Source: Gammaproteobacteria bacterium
GTDB taxonomy: Bacteria > Pseudomonadota > Gammaproteobacteria > Burkholderiales > Nitrosomonadaceae
DNA length: 64,000 nt
Direction of reading: 5' to 3'
Assembly (NCBI GenBank): GCA_015709635.1
Contig: CP054180.1
Location: 2,170,001 to 2,234,000 of the forward strand
Shown in pieces: positions 16,651 through 25,310 of this stretch. The notes under the pieces are model-generated. The model had not been told where the DNA came from. It saw only the letters and a list, made by a program, of their open reading frames with translations, and did no database searches. Each line of letters starts with the position of its first letter. The stretch's first letter is position 1. The position numbers and the translations under genes are program-made.

Positions 16651-18144
16651 CTAGAACTTGAACGTCACCATGGTGTAGCCGTAATTGGTGTCCTTCATGC
16701 CCGGGCTAAATGGAACCTTATCGAAGTAGTCACCCTTGAATAGATGGCTATAGCCAATGTCGAAGCTCACCCGTTTCAAGTAACTCCACTGCGGATCCCA
16801 GCCTACGCTGAGGTCCAGCATATTGCCCAAAAAACCACCGGCGCCGCCAGTCGGGTCTTGCAGGCCGCTGCCGACAAACGCGCCGCGTTTATCGGCCAAC
16901 CAATAGGCGCGATGCGACATCATCAGGCGCACGGTAGGCGTGGGTACGAGCGTTGCACGGAATCCGACAGGTGACAACAGATTGGATGGGAAGAACGGCC
17001 CGAACATACCGGTCGGACCATACTCGACGCGGCGTTTTGCGTACAAAATATCGAAATTCTTGTTCGGATCGCGGTCTCCCGATGCGAAGTCGAATAAGTA
17101 AATAGCCCGCAACGGCATCGGCGTATTGAAACTATATCCGACCTCACCGTGGTGGCGATGAGCGAAAATACTTTCGCCCTGGGTATCACCGAACTGATAC
17201 ATGGATTCAATTTCATAATCCATGCTGCCTTTCGTCGGCTTGGCAAACAGCCTGAAACCCGTGGTCGACAAGTTGCGCCGTCTGAGATTATTGCCTTCGT
17301 TCAACTGCAAGAAATAGCCATCGAAGTTAGCCCAGCGTAAATCGCGGTTGGTCGCGTAAGCGCCGGAAAAGTAAGTTTCCGGGGTGTTCCAGTCTAGCGA
17401 TGTCGGATCCCGCTGAACCGGCCGGGCGCCAAACACGCGCAGACTCCATTTTTGATCCGTATTGCCCATCATGAAGTGCAAGCCGTCGAACGCGGGTGTG
17501 AAGGGCCCCCAGCGATGTCCCCCTACCAGACGAGCTTCGCCAAGGTCCATCACAAAACGTCCGACTTCAAATTTTGCCGCATAGCCTGTGCCAAGAAAGT
17601 TTTTGTCGTGCAGACCGAGATGCAGTTGGGTAAAGTCGAAATGATTGGCCATCGTCGGGTTATGATCTTGTCCGTAACTGGCCATCGGAACACGGAAGTC
17701 AGTCAATTCAAGGGTGAACTTCAGAGGATCGATAATATTCTTGACTTCAAACAAAAAGCGAGTGCGTTGATTGACCTGATCGTTGAATCCCGGAATATTT
17801 CTGGTAAAGCCGTGATCGTATACGTCGTAACGCGTGCGGTGCTCGATCGCCACGTTAAGCCAATCCGGCGCCATTGCAGCTAGTGGCGTTTTATGCTCTT
17901 CCATTAATCTGGTCAAGCTATCGAAGTCGAAGCGCGTACTTCCCGGCGTGCCCAGCGCACTGAATGGTGCGCCATTGGTTCCATTGGCCGGCGCGGTTTT
18001 ATTCTGAACGACAACGGATGGCTTTTTTGCCTTATCTGTCTCCGTTTTTTCCACTTCCGCCGCAAATAAGTGCGGACTCCATAAAAAACATCCAATAATG
18101 AAAAAGACTGTCCAACAAGTAAATTGAATATTTCTCCACGTCAT
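16651..18144 (-). CDS. Alginate-export-type outer-membrane porin
   Basis: A 497-residue outer-membrane protein. A signal peptide (about residues 1-28, ending LFAAE) is followed by a low-complexity linker, then a beta-barrel region rich in alternating aromatic residues that ends in a terminal Phe (MVTFKF), the usual assembly signal. The segment IEHRTRYDVYDHGF...RTRFLFEVKN is typical of the alginate-export (AlgE-like) domain. Many ammonia oxidisers carry such porins away from alginate genes, so the exported substrate is open, but an AlgD-type gene lies 13 kb away. A motif shared with the sbtA/kinase intergenic region lies 107 bases upstream. Confidence 0.78.
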   Translation of the reverse strand: MTWRNIQFTCWTVFFIIGCFLWSPHLFAAEVEKTETDKAKKPSVVVQNKTAPANGTNGAPFSALGTPGSTRFDFDSLTRLMEEHKTPLAAMAPDWLNVAIEHRTRYDVYDHGFTRNIPGFNDQVNQRTRFLFEVKNIIDPLKFTLELTDFRVPMASYGQDHNPTMANHFDFTQLHLGLHDKNFLGTGYAAKFEVGRFVMDLGEARLVGGHRWGPFTPAFDGLHFMMGNTDQKWSLRVFGARPVQRDPTSLDWNTPETYFSGAYATNRDLRWANFDGYFLQLNEGNNLRRRNLSTTGFRLFAKPTKGSMDYEIESMYQFGDTQGESIFAHRHHGEVGYSFNTPMPLRAIYLFDFASGDRDPNKNFDILYAKRRVEYGPTGMFGPFFPSNLLSPVGFRATLVPTPTVRLMMSHRAYWLADKRGAFVGSGLQDPTGGAGGFLGNMLDLSVGWDPQWSYLKRVSFDIGYSHLFKGDYFDKVPFSPGMKDTNYGYTMVTFKF

Positions 18145-18250
18145 TTTGATACCCCTCTCTTTTAGTAATTCTCAAGTAAAAATCTGACACAACCGATTCA
18201 ACTCTTTCAAATATTACTTGGGGATAACAAGTGAAAAAATCCGTGTAAGC

Positions 18251-18269
18251 ACCTAAGCGTAAACCCTTA
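18251..18269 (-). promoter_or_regulatory. Candidate operator, copy B (TAAGGGT-N7-TAGGT)
   Basis: On the minus strand TAAGGGTTTACGCTTAGGT matches the site at 20266-20284 in both half-sites with identical spacing. It lies 107 bases upstream of the porin ATG. The surrounding 430 bases hold no gene. A link to the nearby FixJ-like regulator is inference. Confidence 0.45.
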
Positions 18270-18506
18270 TTTGTTTAGGGAGTTGAATATTCAAAATGGA
18301 GGAAAAGACACTACAAAGTGCAAAACCGGATCAATAGCGCAATTTGTGGTTTAACGAATAATATCTGGAGGCAAATCCGGGAATACAGACTTTACCTTAT
18401 TCGCCACAAGAAAACGCAATAATCACTTGAAACCACAGACAAATTGCGGAATAACAGAGAGGTGTGTATCCAATAAAGCGTGACAATTGGATAAAATAAT
18501 CCCGGC

Positions 18507-18530
18507 TGATAACAGCCGGGATTCAATGTA
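18507..18530 (-). terminator. Terminator after sbtB
   Basis: On the minus strand CCCGGCTG-TTAT-CAGCCGGG forms an 8 bp GC-rich stem followed by ATTATTTTATCC. It ends the sbtA-sbtB transcript about 50 bases past the sbtB stop. Confidence 0.8.
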
Positions 18531-18578
18531 GTACCTAGGAGTAAGTAGTTTTACTTGTGAAGTTCTGTATCATTCAGC

Positions 18579-18908
18579 TCAGTAAGAAGCGGCTGGCCCG
18601 ATTGTCCATTGGCAATCGGAAATCAGGCACATACCCCCGAATTCTTTTAATCTGGGATGAAGTGCCGCAATAACCTTCTCTGCCTGCTTTTCTTCGCAGG
18701 CAAGTACTATCACGGCATTATTTTCCGCTAATGCATAATCCTCCGGATTGCGTTCACCGGTTGATCCCAATCCTCCCACTTTCTTTATCACGGTGAAACC
18801 GCGTACATTGGCTTGTTCAAGCAGTTCGCGCAGCTCACCTAACGATTCTTCATTGATGACGATCTCGATTCGCTTCATCGATATCAAGATTTCCGATGGT
18901 ATTACCAT
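18579..18908 (-). CDS. sbtB: SbtB-like P-II family protein
   Basis: A 109-residue P-II-like trimer protein. The ferredoxin-like fold begins at KRIEIVINEES, with a T-loop region GLGSTGERNPEDYA. In cyanobacteria SbtB binds adenine nucleotides and cAMP and gates the bicarbonate transporter SbtA; the adjacent sbtA gene (44 bases upstream, same strand) makes the same role likely here. The start at 18908 has GGAG nine bases upstream; MKRIEI at 18875 is an alternative. No C-terminal redox Cys pair (CGPxGC) is present; the end is WTIGPAASY. Confidence 0.85.
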   Translation of the reverse strand: MVIPSEILISMKRIEIVINEESLGELRELLEQANVRGFTVIKKVGGLGSTGERNPEDYALAENNAVIVLACEEKQAEKVIAALHPRLKEFGGMCLISDCQWTIGPAASY

Positions 18909-18952
18909 GATTTTTCTCCAAAAATATTTATACCATTATTAGCGATGAACAC

Positions 18953-19948
18953 TTACACCAGCGGGTAATAAGTTTCGTGCAAGTACTGGGCAGCCGCATA
19001 GTACATAGGAATACCGACCACAACGTTGAACGGGAACGTACATCCGAGCGACAAAGTCAGGTAGAAGGATGGATTGGCTTCCGGGATGGCAAGGCGCATC
19101 GCCGGCGGAACGGCGATATAGGAACAACTGGCTGCCAATACCGTCACCAATGTGATACCACCCACCGAGTAGCCCAGCAAGAAGTGACCCACGAACAAAC
19201 CGCATGCCGCGCCAATCAATGGCATCGCTATACCGAAACCGACCAGAAAAACACCGACGGATTTAAATTCCGACAGTCTCTTGCCGGCTTCCATCCCCAT
19301 ATCGCACAGGAATACGCACAGGGCGCCCATGAAGATGAGTTCAAAGAAAGGCTCAATTTTCTTGTAACTGGGATCTGAAACCACCCAGCCAATCGCCATC
19401 GAACCGAACAACAGAAGAATACTGCCGTTGGTAAATGCTTCTATTATCAAGTGCTTATACATTCCTTTATCGGCTTTAGTAGCGCCTCCCATGATTTTCC
19501 GGGAATAGCCGGCCAGTACCAAACCGATCATGATTGCCGGCGACTCCATAATCGCCAGCATGATCACCGGATAGGCTTCGTACGTCACGCCGATACCGCC
19601 GAGAAACGCAACTGCGGTCATATAAGTTCCGGCACTAACCGAACCATAGTGCGCGGAAATGGCTGCAGCGTTGAGTGGATCGATTTTGCCAAGCGCCCGC
19701 AAAATAATATAAGCTACGATCGGCAAGCCGATACCGAATGCGAGCGCCGCCCACACCGCCGGAATGGCGGAGGCCATATCGGATCCGGCAAGCGCTTTAC
19801 CGCCATGAAGCCCGATACCGATCAGCAGGTAAATAACAATCATCTTATGCATGTCGGGAGGGAATTTCAGATCCGACTTGATAAGACAAGCAAACATACC
19901 TAGCGCAAAGAATAGTATTGCTGGTACGAGCAGACTGGACAGAGACAT
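18953..19948 (-). CDS. sbtA: SbtA-type sodium-dependent bicarbonate transporter
   Basis: A 331-residue membrane protein with about ten hydrophobic segments in two inverted halves. The N-terminus LLVPAILFFALGMFACLIKSDLKFP and the segments SAHYGSVSAGTY and GMEAGKRL are typical of SbtA (DUF897). SbtA imports bicarbonate with sodium and is used by autotrophs to feed carbon fixation. It is followed by sbtB. The divergent gene pair is a FixLJ-like two-component system, with a candidate operator in between. Confidence 0.92.
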   Translation of the reverse strand: MSLSSLLVPAILFFALGMFACLIKSDLKFPPDMHKMIVIYLLIGIGLHGGKALAGSDMASAIPAVWAALAFGIGLPIVAYIILRALGKIDPLNAAAISAHYGSVSAGTYMTAVAFLGGIGVTYEAYPVIMLAIMESPAIMIGLVLAGYSRKIMGGATKADKGMYKHLIIEAFTNGSILLLFGSMAIGWVVSDPSYKKIEPFFELIFMGALCVFLCDMGMEAGKRLSEFKSVGVFLVGFGIAMPLIGAACGLFVGHFLLGYSVGGITLVTVLAASCSYIAVPPAMRLAIPEANPSFYLTLSLGCTFPFNVVVGIPMYYAAAQYLHETYYPLV

Positions 19949-20380
19949 GATTACACTCCTCTTATGCTAAAGTGGTTAAACGTAAGACTCTATGTGGATA
20001 TCTTGGAGCATCGTTTTTAACCGCGACCGGATGCATCTTGACAATCGCCCGAACCGCACCCGCAGCGAATATTTTGTCCGGAAAAATTGACCGGGCAGAT
20101 CGAGTGAATCGGTGAGCTGTTATTTTTCTATTCATTCTAATTTCTCCAAACTGTTGAAAGGTTTTATGGCGCGCAGGGAAAACACGTGATGACTGAGTTT
20201 GCGCCCTAACCCTGCCATCGAAATCCTACAGAAGAACAATAGGCGGGAATATTCGTGCTAACACGTAAGGGTAAATACGTAGGTATAAACTCTTATATAC
20301 AAACAATTTATAGAAAATAATTATTTTTTATCGTAAGCTTTAGGGTGTCTCGTTTCTGAATTCAACAGCAGGAAAATAAC
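19949..20380. other. Divergent regulatory region sbtA / FixL-like kinase
   Basis: 430 bases with no gene. It should hold the promoters of sbtAB (minus) and of the sensor kinase (plus). Besides the 19-base candidate operator at 20266, there is an AT-rich stretch just before the kinase and a partial site-like AACGTAAGACT near 19979. Confidence 0.5.
20266..20284 (+). promoter_or_regulatory. Candidate operator, copy A (TAAGGGT-N7-TAGGT)
   Basis: TAAGGGTAAATACGTAGGT, 97 bases upstream of the kinase start and about 320 bases upstream of sbtA. Twelve fixed positions and the spacing are shared with the site at 18251-18269 upstream of the porin. Confidence 0.45.
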
Positions 20381-21880
20381 GTGATTGCTACAACAGTTAA
20401 AGGCTTGAGTTTCTCGACGGTATTCGATGCGGCGGCGGATGCGATGCTGCTGGCTGAACATTCGGGTCACATCGTATCGGCAAACCCGATAGCGCAACAA
20501 TTGCTGGGTTATACCGAGAATGAACTGAAAGGCCTGGCGATTGAAATACTGATCGCACCCCGTTACCGCAAGCAGTACCGCTACTATCAAAAACTATTCT
20601 TAAGCAAACCGGCCAAGCGTCCCTTCAGTGCCGGCAACGAGCTCGTCGCATTAAACCGCGAAGGCAAGGAATTGTTATTGGATATCAGCCTCACCCCTAT
20701 GGAAGCAAGGCAAAAGCTGTATATCCTGATCATATTCAATATCGCCAACCGGCGCCTGGATACCGAGGAAGCGTTGCGCGCCAGCGAAGAACGGTTACGT
20801 TTGGCAAAACAAGCGGCAGGCTTGGGTATTTTCGATTACGATTTCAAGCACAATATCGTTTATTGGGATAAGCAGATGCGTAAGTTCTGGGGAAAATATT
20901 CTGAAAAAACGGTCAGTTATGAAGAATTTGTGGCTGCCATCCATCCGGATGACCGGGAAGCGCGGCAGGCAGCCATCGATAAGGCGATGGATCCCGCCAG
21001 TAATGGTGAATTCAAGTTGCAATACCGTGTCATCAATCCCGTCAACGGTGCCGAGCGCTGGATATCGGCGCGCGGACGGGTATATTTCGAAGGCGGGAAT
21101 CCACACCGGCTGATCGGCGTCACCCGGGACGTCACCGAGCAGAAAATTGTCCAAAAAAAGCTGCAATTACAGCGCGATGAAACGGAAAGTATTCTTAAAC
21201 AACAAGTGGCGGCGCGCACCGCTTCCGCAATTGCACACGAACTTAATCAGCCGCTGGCAGCAATTTCCGCGTACAGCGAGGTCGTACTGCATGCACTGAA
21301 CACCAATAGCTTTAGTGCCGGCAATTTGCGAAGAGCGCTGCAAGGTTGTGTGGAACAAGCGCAGCGTGCCGGACGCAGTTTGCACGAGTTGTTGGCTTTT
21401 CTGCAGAAAGGCGAGCTGGTGACCGAACATTCCAATCTTGCCGAAGTCATCCACGAAGCGCTGAACATTGTCTACGACGACGGTTACGGGCGATTTCATC
21501 CGGTGCTGCATTTGCAACACGATCTTCCCGCCGTGCAATGTAATCGCACGCAAGTGCAGAAAGTGCTGGTGAATCTTTTCAGGAATGCGGTGGAAGCGAT
21601 GCGCACCGTCGATTCGCCGACTTTGTCGATCACCGCGCAAGTACAAACTGTCAACGAAAAGAATGTTGCCATTGTGATAGTACAGGATAATGGGCCAGGG
21701 CTTGACCAGATCGCCGTCAAGCGCATATTTGAGCCTTTTTTTACCACCAAACCATCAGGCATCGGTATGGGACTTGTGATCAGCCGCGCCTTGATTGAGG
21801 CCAATGGCGGGCAACTGTGGGTGGATTACGATGCAAAACCGGGCGCTAAATTTCTTTTTACTTTACCGTTTATAACATGA
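20381..21880 (+). CDS. FixL-like PAS sensor histidine kinase
   Basis: A 499-residue soluble kinase starting at GTG with AGGA upstream. Two PAS domains (about residues 10-125 and 135-255) precede a HisKA domain with His286 (AIAHELNQPLAAIS, the NtrB/FixL-type H-box) and a HATPase end (NLFRNAVEAM, DNGPGLD, GIGMGLVIS). There is no membrane segment, so the signal is cytoplasmic. The first PAS shows no clear FixL heme-His context, so oxygen sensing is not claimed. Its TGA overlaps the ATG of the regulator. Confidence 0.88.
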   Translation: MIATTVKGLSFSTVFDAAADAMLLAEHSGHIVSANPIAQQLLGYTENELKGLAIEILIAPRYRKQYRYYQKLFLSKPAKRPFSAGNELVALNREGKELLLDISLTPMEARQKLYILIIFNIANRRLDTEEALRASEERLRLAKQAAGLGIFDYDFKHNIVYWDKQMRKFWGKYSEKTVSYEEFVAAIHPDDREARQAAIDKAMDPASNGEFKLQYRVINPVNGAERWISARGRVYFEGGNPHRLIGVTRDVTEQKIVQKKLQLQRDETESILKQQVAARTASAIAHELNQPLAAISAYSEVVLHALNTNSFSAGNLRRALQGCVEQAQRAGRSLHELLAFLQKGELVTEHSNLAEVIHEALNIVYDDGYGRFHPVLHLQHDLPAVQCNRTQVQKVLVNLFRNAVEAMRTVDSPTLSITAQVQTVNEKNVAIVIVQDNGPGLDQIAVKRIFEPFFTTKPSGIGMGLVISRALIEANGGQLWVDYDAKPGAKFLFTLPFIT

Positions 21881-22494
21881 TCATGTATGAACCGACTGTT
21901 TTTATCGTGGATGACGACGCTGCCGTGCGCGATTCGCTGACATTGATGATCGAGCAAACCGGCATACGCGTGCAGTCATTCGAGAATGCAAAAGCCTTTC
22001 TGAACGCCTATCAGCCGAATTTCTTCGGTTGCGTCATCATCGACGTGCAAATGCCAGGAATGGATGGCTTGCAACTTCAGGATGAGTTGTCTTGGCGCAA
22101 GATTTTGCTGCCGATCATTTTCCTGACCGGACACGGCGATATTCCCATGAGTGTCAAAGCCATCAAAGGCGGTGCAATCGATTTTCTGACCAAGCCGGTA
22201 ATCCGGGAAAAACTGCTGATTTGCGTGCGTGCCGCATTTGCCGAAGCCAAAAAGAGAATCAGCGATTTCACGCAGAATCAGGAAATTGCCAGCTGCCTGA
22301 CAAAACTCACCCGGCGTGAGCGCGAGGTCATGCTGCTGGCCGTACAAGGGCGCTCGAATAAAGAAATCGGATCCTGTCTGGGCATCAGCTTCCGCACAGT
22401 GGAAATCCACAAATCCAAAATCATGCAAAAAACCGGCGCCAACAACCTGCTCGACCTCGCCCGTATCGCCCGGGAAAGCGAATTAGGCGAATAA
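21877..22494 (+). CDS. FixJ-family response regulator
   Basis: A 205-residue regulator: receiver with DDD acidic cluster and phospho-Asp56 (VIIDVQMPGMDG), Lys in DFLTKPV, then a LuxR-type helix-turn-helix (LTRREREVMLLAVQGRSNKEIGSCLGIS...RTVEIHKSKIM). The start at 21877 overlaps the kinase stop as ATGA; a second ATG at 21883 is equally possible. A likely target is the sbtAB/porin region, judged only from proximity and the shared motif. Confidence 0.9.
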   Translation: MIMYEPTVFIVDDDAAVRDSLTLMIEQTGIRVQSFENAKAFLNAYQPNFFGCVIIDVQMPGMDGLQLQDELSWRKILLPIIFLTGHGDIPMSVKAIKGGAIDFLTKPVIREKLLICVRAAFAEAKKRISDFTQNQEIASCLTKLTRREREVMLLAVQGRSNKEIGSCLGISFRTVEIHKSKIMQKTGANNLLDLARIARESELGE

Positions 22495-22729
22495 TCTGTG
22501 CCACCGCAGCTTGGTTCTGCTCAGATTCAAGGCGATACACGCATTTAGTTATTCTCAAATTTGAATCTTCGATTTGGTTGTCACTACTTACAGCGTTTTT
22601 CCTCGATTTACTGCAGCCTGATTGTGGATTTTCCACCAGTTCCCAGGATCTTCTCAATACGCCTGAAATGAATTTTTTACCAGGCATTCATAATCAAGAA
22701 TAGTGGGGAAGGCAAGGTTCATGACGCTG

Positions 22730-23165
22730 ATGGGCGTAAAATTGCGGGACCTCGACAGCGCCGTTCATAGGACGAAACAAGCCACATCGTGGTGACCGTA
22801 AATGGGTCAAAGGCTGGTCGCCTGAACAGATTGCCAATCGGTTACTGATCGACTTCCGAGGACAAATCCATGCGCATCTCTCACGAAGCCATCTATCAGG
22901 CTCTCTACATTCAAGGTCGAGGTGCCCTCAAGCGCGAGTTGGTAAGTTGTCTGCGCACGGGACGAGCGTTGCGCGTACCGAGAGCCAGGGCACAGGCTAA
23001 ATCATGGGCTCATGTCAGCGAGGATGTCATGATCTCCAGCCGTCCTGCTGAGGTGGAAGATCGTGCCTTACCCGGGCATTGGGAAGGTGACCTGATCATC
23101 GGTCTGAATCGATCTGCAATTGGTACGTTGGTCGAGCGCTCAAGCCGATTTACCATGCTTATCCA
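22730..23165 (+). pseudogene. IS30-family transposase remnant
   Basis: Part of an IS30 transposase. One frame reads KWVKGWSPEQIANRLLIDF, and after a frameshift near 22868 another reads MRISHEAIYQALYIQGRGAL, ending in PGHWEGDLIIG...GTLVERSSRFTMLIHQ. The N-terminus and the catalytic C-terminus are missing. It is cut off at 23165 by an IS1182-type sequence. Confidence 0.85.
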
Positions 23166-23719
23166 TCAGGTATCACAGTGAGACTGATCGATACCAATGT
23201 CCAGAGAGGTATTTTCTCTACCCTTATGAGAAATTGGATAACGGGATGATCAAACGATACCGAATCACTGGCGGGCACTGTCGCCAGTGCCCCAGGCGAG
23301 CAGATTGCTTACCCGAGTCGGCCAAAAACAGGGCTCGGTTTGTCTATCGAAGTCCACATCAGCATGAAATTGACAAGGTTCGTGTACGGCAAGAAACCAG
23401 AGCTTTTATCAGCAAGATGATATTGCGCAAATGGACGATCGAAGGATTATTCGCTGAAGCCAAGCAGTTTCACGGACTAAGACGTGCCCGTTACCGGGGA
23501 TTACAGAAAGTATCGATTCAGGCTCTGATGACCGCAATGGCCCAAAACATTAAGCGAATCGTCAAGCAATCGCCAAGTATTTATTGGCTTTTGAAAAAAT
23601 ATCTGTCTCTCCGAGAAGAAATATTGAAAGTACAAAATTATCTAAATTACTTTAGACGCATACCAAAATTTTTTCCACATGAAGCAGTCTCGGCATAAAA
23701 CTGGCTTTTTCAACAGGCC
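23166..23719 (+). mobile_element. Truncated IS1182-family element (3' third)
   Basis: 554 bases nearly identical to the 3' end of the complete element at 41619-43159, in opposite orientation, with one G-to-A type change in the CPEG/CPER segment. It encodes the transposase end from RYHSETDRYQ to EAVSA and keeps the terminal repeat TTCAACAGGCC. Its outer flank (23720 on) shares GTCTGAATTACTACAT with the flank of the 41619 copy. Confidence 0.9.
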
Positions 23720-23999
23720 GTCTGAATTACTACATTCTTGAAACTCTTAATGAAATATGGCACATGCTCAAGGAAGCAACCATGAACGATCCCATGAATC
23801 ACTCGACCAACCTTCACCTCTCCACTTTACTATAGCAAAATCTCAATAACCTCTACTTTTCAGTGGATCGGAATTCAAGGAGACTACAAGTTGTGCTTTG
23901 AAATTCTTCTCATTCTCTTTTTGATTCTCTTGTCAAAACCACAGCTGTTTATTAATCGTGATTCCCATATATATTTCAATATTGTAGATTATCGAATCA
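23720..23999. other. Intergenic region, no gene seen
   Basis: 280 AT-rich bases between the IS1182 remnant and the 3' end of the first secreted-protein gene. It begins with the 16-base flank shared with 41603-41618. Nothing else is recognised. Confidence 0.5.
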
Positions 24000-25082
24000 T
24001 CACTTCGATCCAGAAGACACGATTGGTTTTCTATCATAGCAAGACACTCCCATACCACATGGAAAATCATCCCATATCTCCAACCCAGTTATATGGTTCT
24101 CCACTGATGCTCGCCCTCCACTATATGGGTTACTAACAAAAATCCGAGTTATAGGAAGATTGTAATCTCCCATATTCGACCCATAGTGATTGACAATCAC
24201 TTCGCCGTTGACCGCCGCCCAAAAGCGCCCATTACTACCGCTTGACCGATGCCAGTAAACTTCAAATTTAGCCCATTTATCAATCGGCACAGGAACAATG
24301 CGATTAGTTTCTACCCAGTAATCGATCGGTGTAAACGGTCCATTGGCAACATTGTCTCCCTTTGTAGTCCAATAAAGTTTTTTGTCAGATCCTTTCATGA
24401 CATAAACCGTGATACGGTAGTCACCACGCCACGTATCTAAATAGCCACCCGTCTTGAATGCAAATTGAGTACGCCAATTCGCTGTCGGTACTGTAATGTC
24501 CAATTGCGATTCCAAATCTGCCTGATACTTGAACCAGTAGGTAATGTATAAGTCATTGACATCACCCATTTTCCACGGTCTGTTGATTAATAATGGTGCC
24601 TGCGCCCCCCCCGTTCCTGTTACTCCTTTTATTTTAACTTGTTGGAAAAGCTCATTAACGATCTCCCCATTTGGCCCAGTTACTGACCTGATTTCATTGG
24701 TTATGTGATCACCAATCGTTGACGGTGTTATGGAACCGGCAGTTATCAATTGAATACCGGAGAAATTTGAGCCTAATGCAGAGACTGGCCAGCTATACCC
24801 GGTTTCTTTGTCAGTACCGATAATAGCTTGCCATGCTCCAGTAGCACTGAAGTTATATAGTGGTCCAAGTGAAATACCGGAACCAAGATTTGATCGAAAA
24901 AGCAAATTGGCTGCATACGTTGCAGGAGCAATAAAATTGATCAAGATAAATAACGATAACATAATGACTATAAGATTCATTTCAGGTTTAACGATACGAT
25001 TCATACTGGATTTTTTGTCTGGGATAATATGTTGTAAGTACTGGAAACTTAGGCAGTGGTAATGACTGATATTAATTTTCAT
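24000..25082 (-). CDS. Secreted jelly-roll (ConA-like) protein, paralogue 1
   Basis: A 360-residue protein with a late signal peptide (hydrophobic residues about 36-57, cut after ATYA) and one beta-sandwich-like domain starting LLFRSNLGSGISLGPLYNF. The segments YITYWFKYQAD, WRTQFAFKTGGY, KFEVYWHRSSGSNGRFWAAVNGEVI and ENHITGLEIWDDFP resemble polysaccharide-lyase/ConA-like lectin folds (heparin lyase I-like), but this is a fold-level guess. It lacks the fibronectin domain of its two paralogues and ends CYDRKPIVSSGSK. AGGA lies 11 bases upstream of the ATG at 25082. It is the last gene of the minus-strand polysaccharide island. Confidence 0.65.
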   Translation of the reverse strand: MKINISHYHCLSFQYLQHIIPDKKSSMNRIVKPEMNLIVIMLSLFILINFIAPATYAANLLFRSNLGSGISLGPLYNFSATGAWQAIIGTDKETGYSWPVSALGSNFSGIQLITAGSITPSTIGDHITNEIRSVTGPNGEIVNELFQQVKIKGVTGTGGAQAPLLINRPWKMGDVNDLYITYWFKYQADLESQLDITVPTANWRTQFAFKTGGYLDTWRGDYRITVYVMKGSDKKLYWTTKGDNVANGPFTPIDYWVETNRIVPVPIDKWAKFEVYWHRSSGSNGRFWAAVNGEVIVNHYGSNMGDYNLPITRIFVSNPYSGGRASVENHITGLEIWDDFPCGMGVSCYDRKPIVSSGSK

Positions 25083-25242
25083 GTCAAAACATCCTGCTAT
25101 GCAAAAAATTATGATCGATATACAAACGCATCATCCCCTATTTAGGATTTTATATTATTGATTTTCATTATTTATTTGCAGACTCTAATCAACTGACACA
25201 CGCAAGAATTGATCACAAAAACTTAGGTAGATGCTTTGGTTT

Positions 25243-25275
25243 CATTCCCGCCAGAAGCATTTCCTGACGGGAATG
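25243..25275 (-). terminator. Hairpin after secreted paralogue 2
   Basis: CATTCCCG-CAG and CTG-CGGGAATG style arms (11 of 12 bases paired) form a hairpin 36 bases past the stop of the gene at 25311. The same hairpin with two changes follows the third paralogue at 46911, so it was duplicated with the gene. Confidence 0.65.
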
Positions 25276-25310
25276 ACATTTCTCTAGAGCTTATTGACGA
25301 ACAATCTTCC

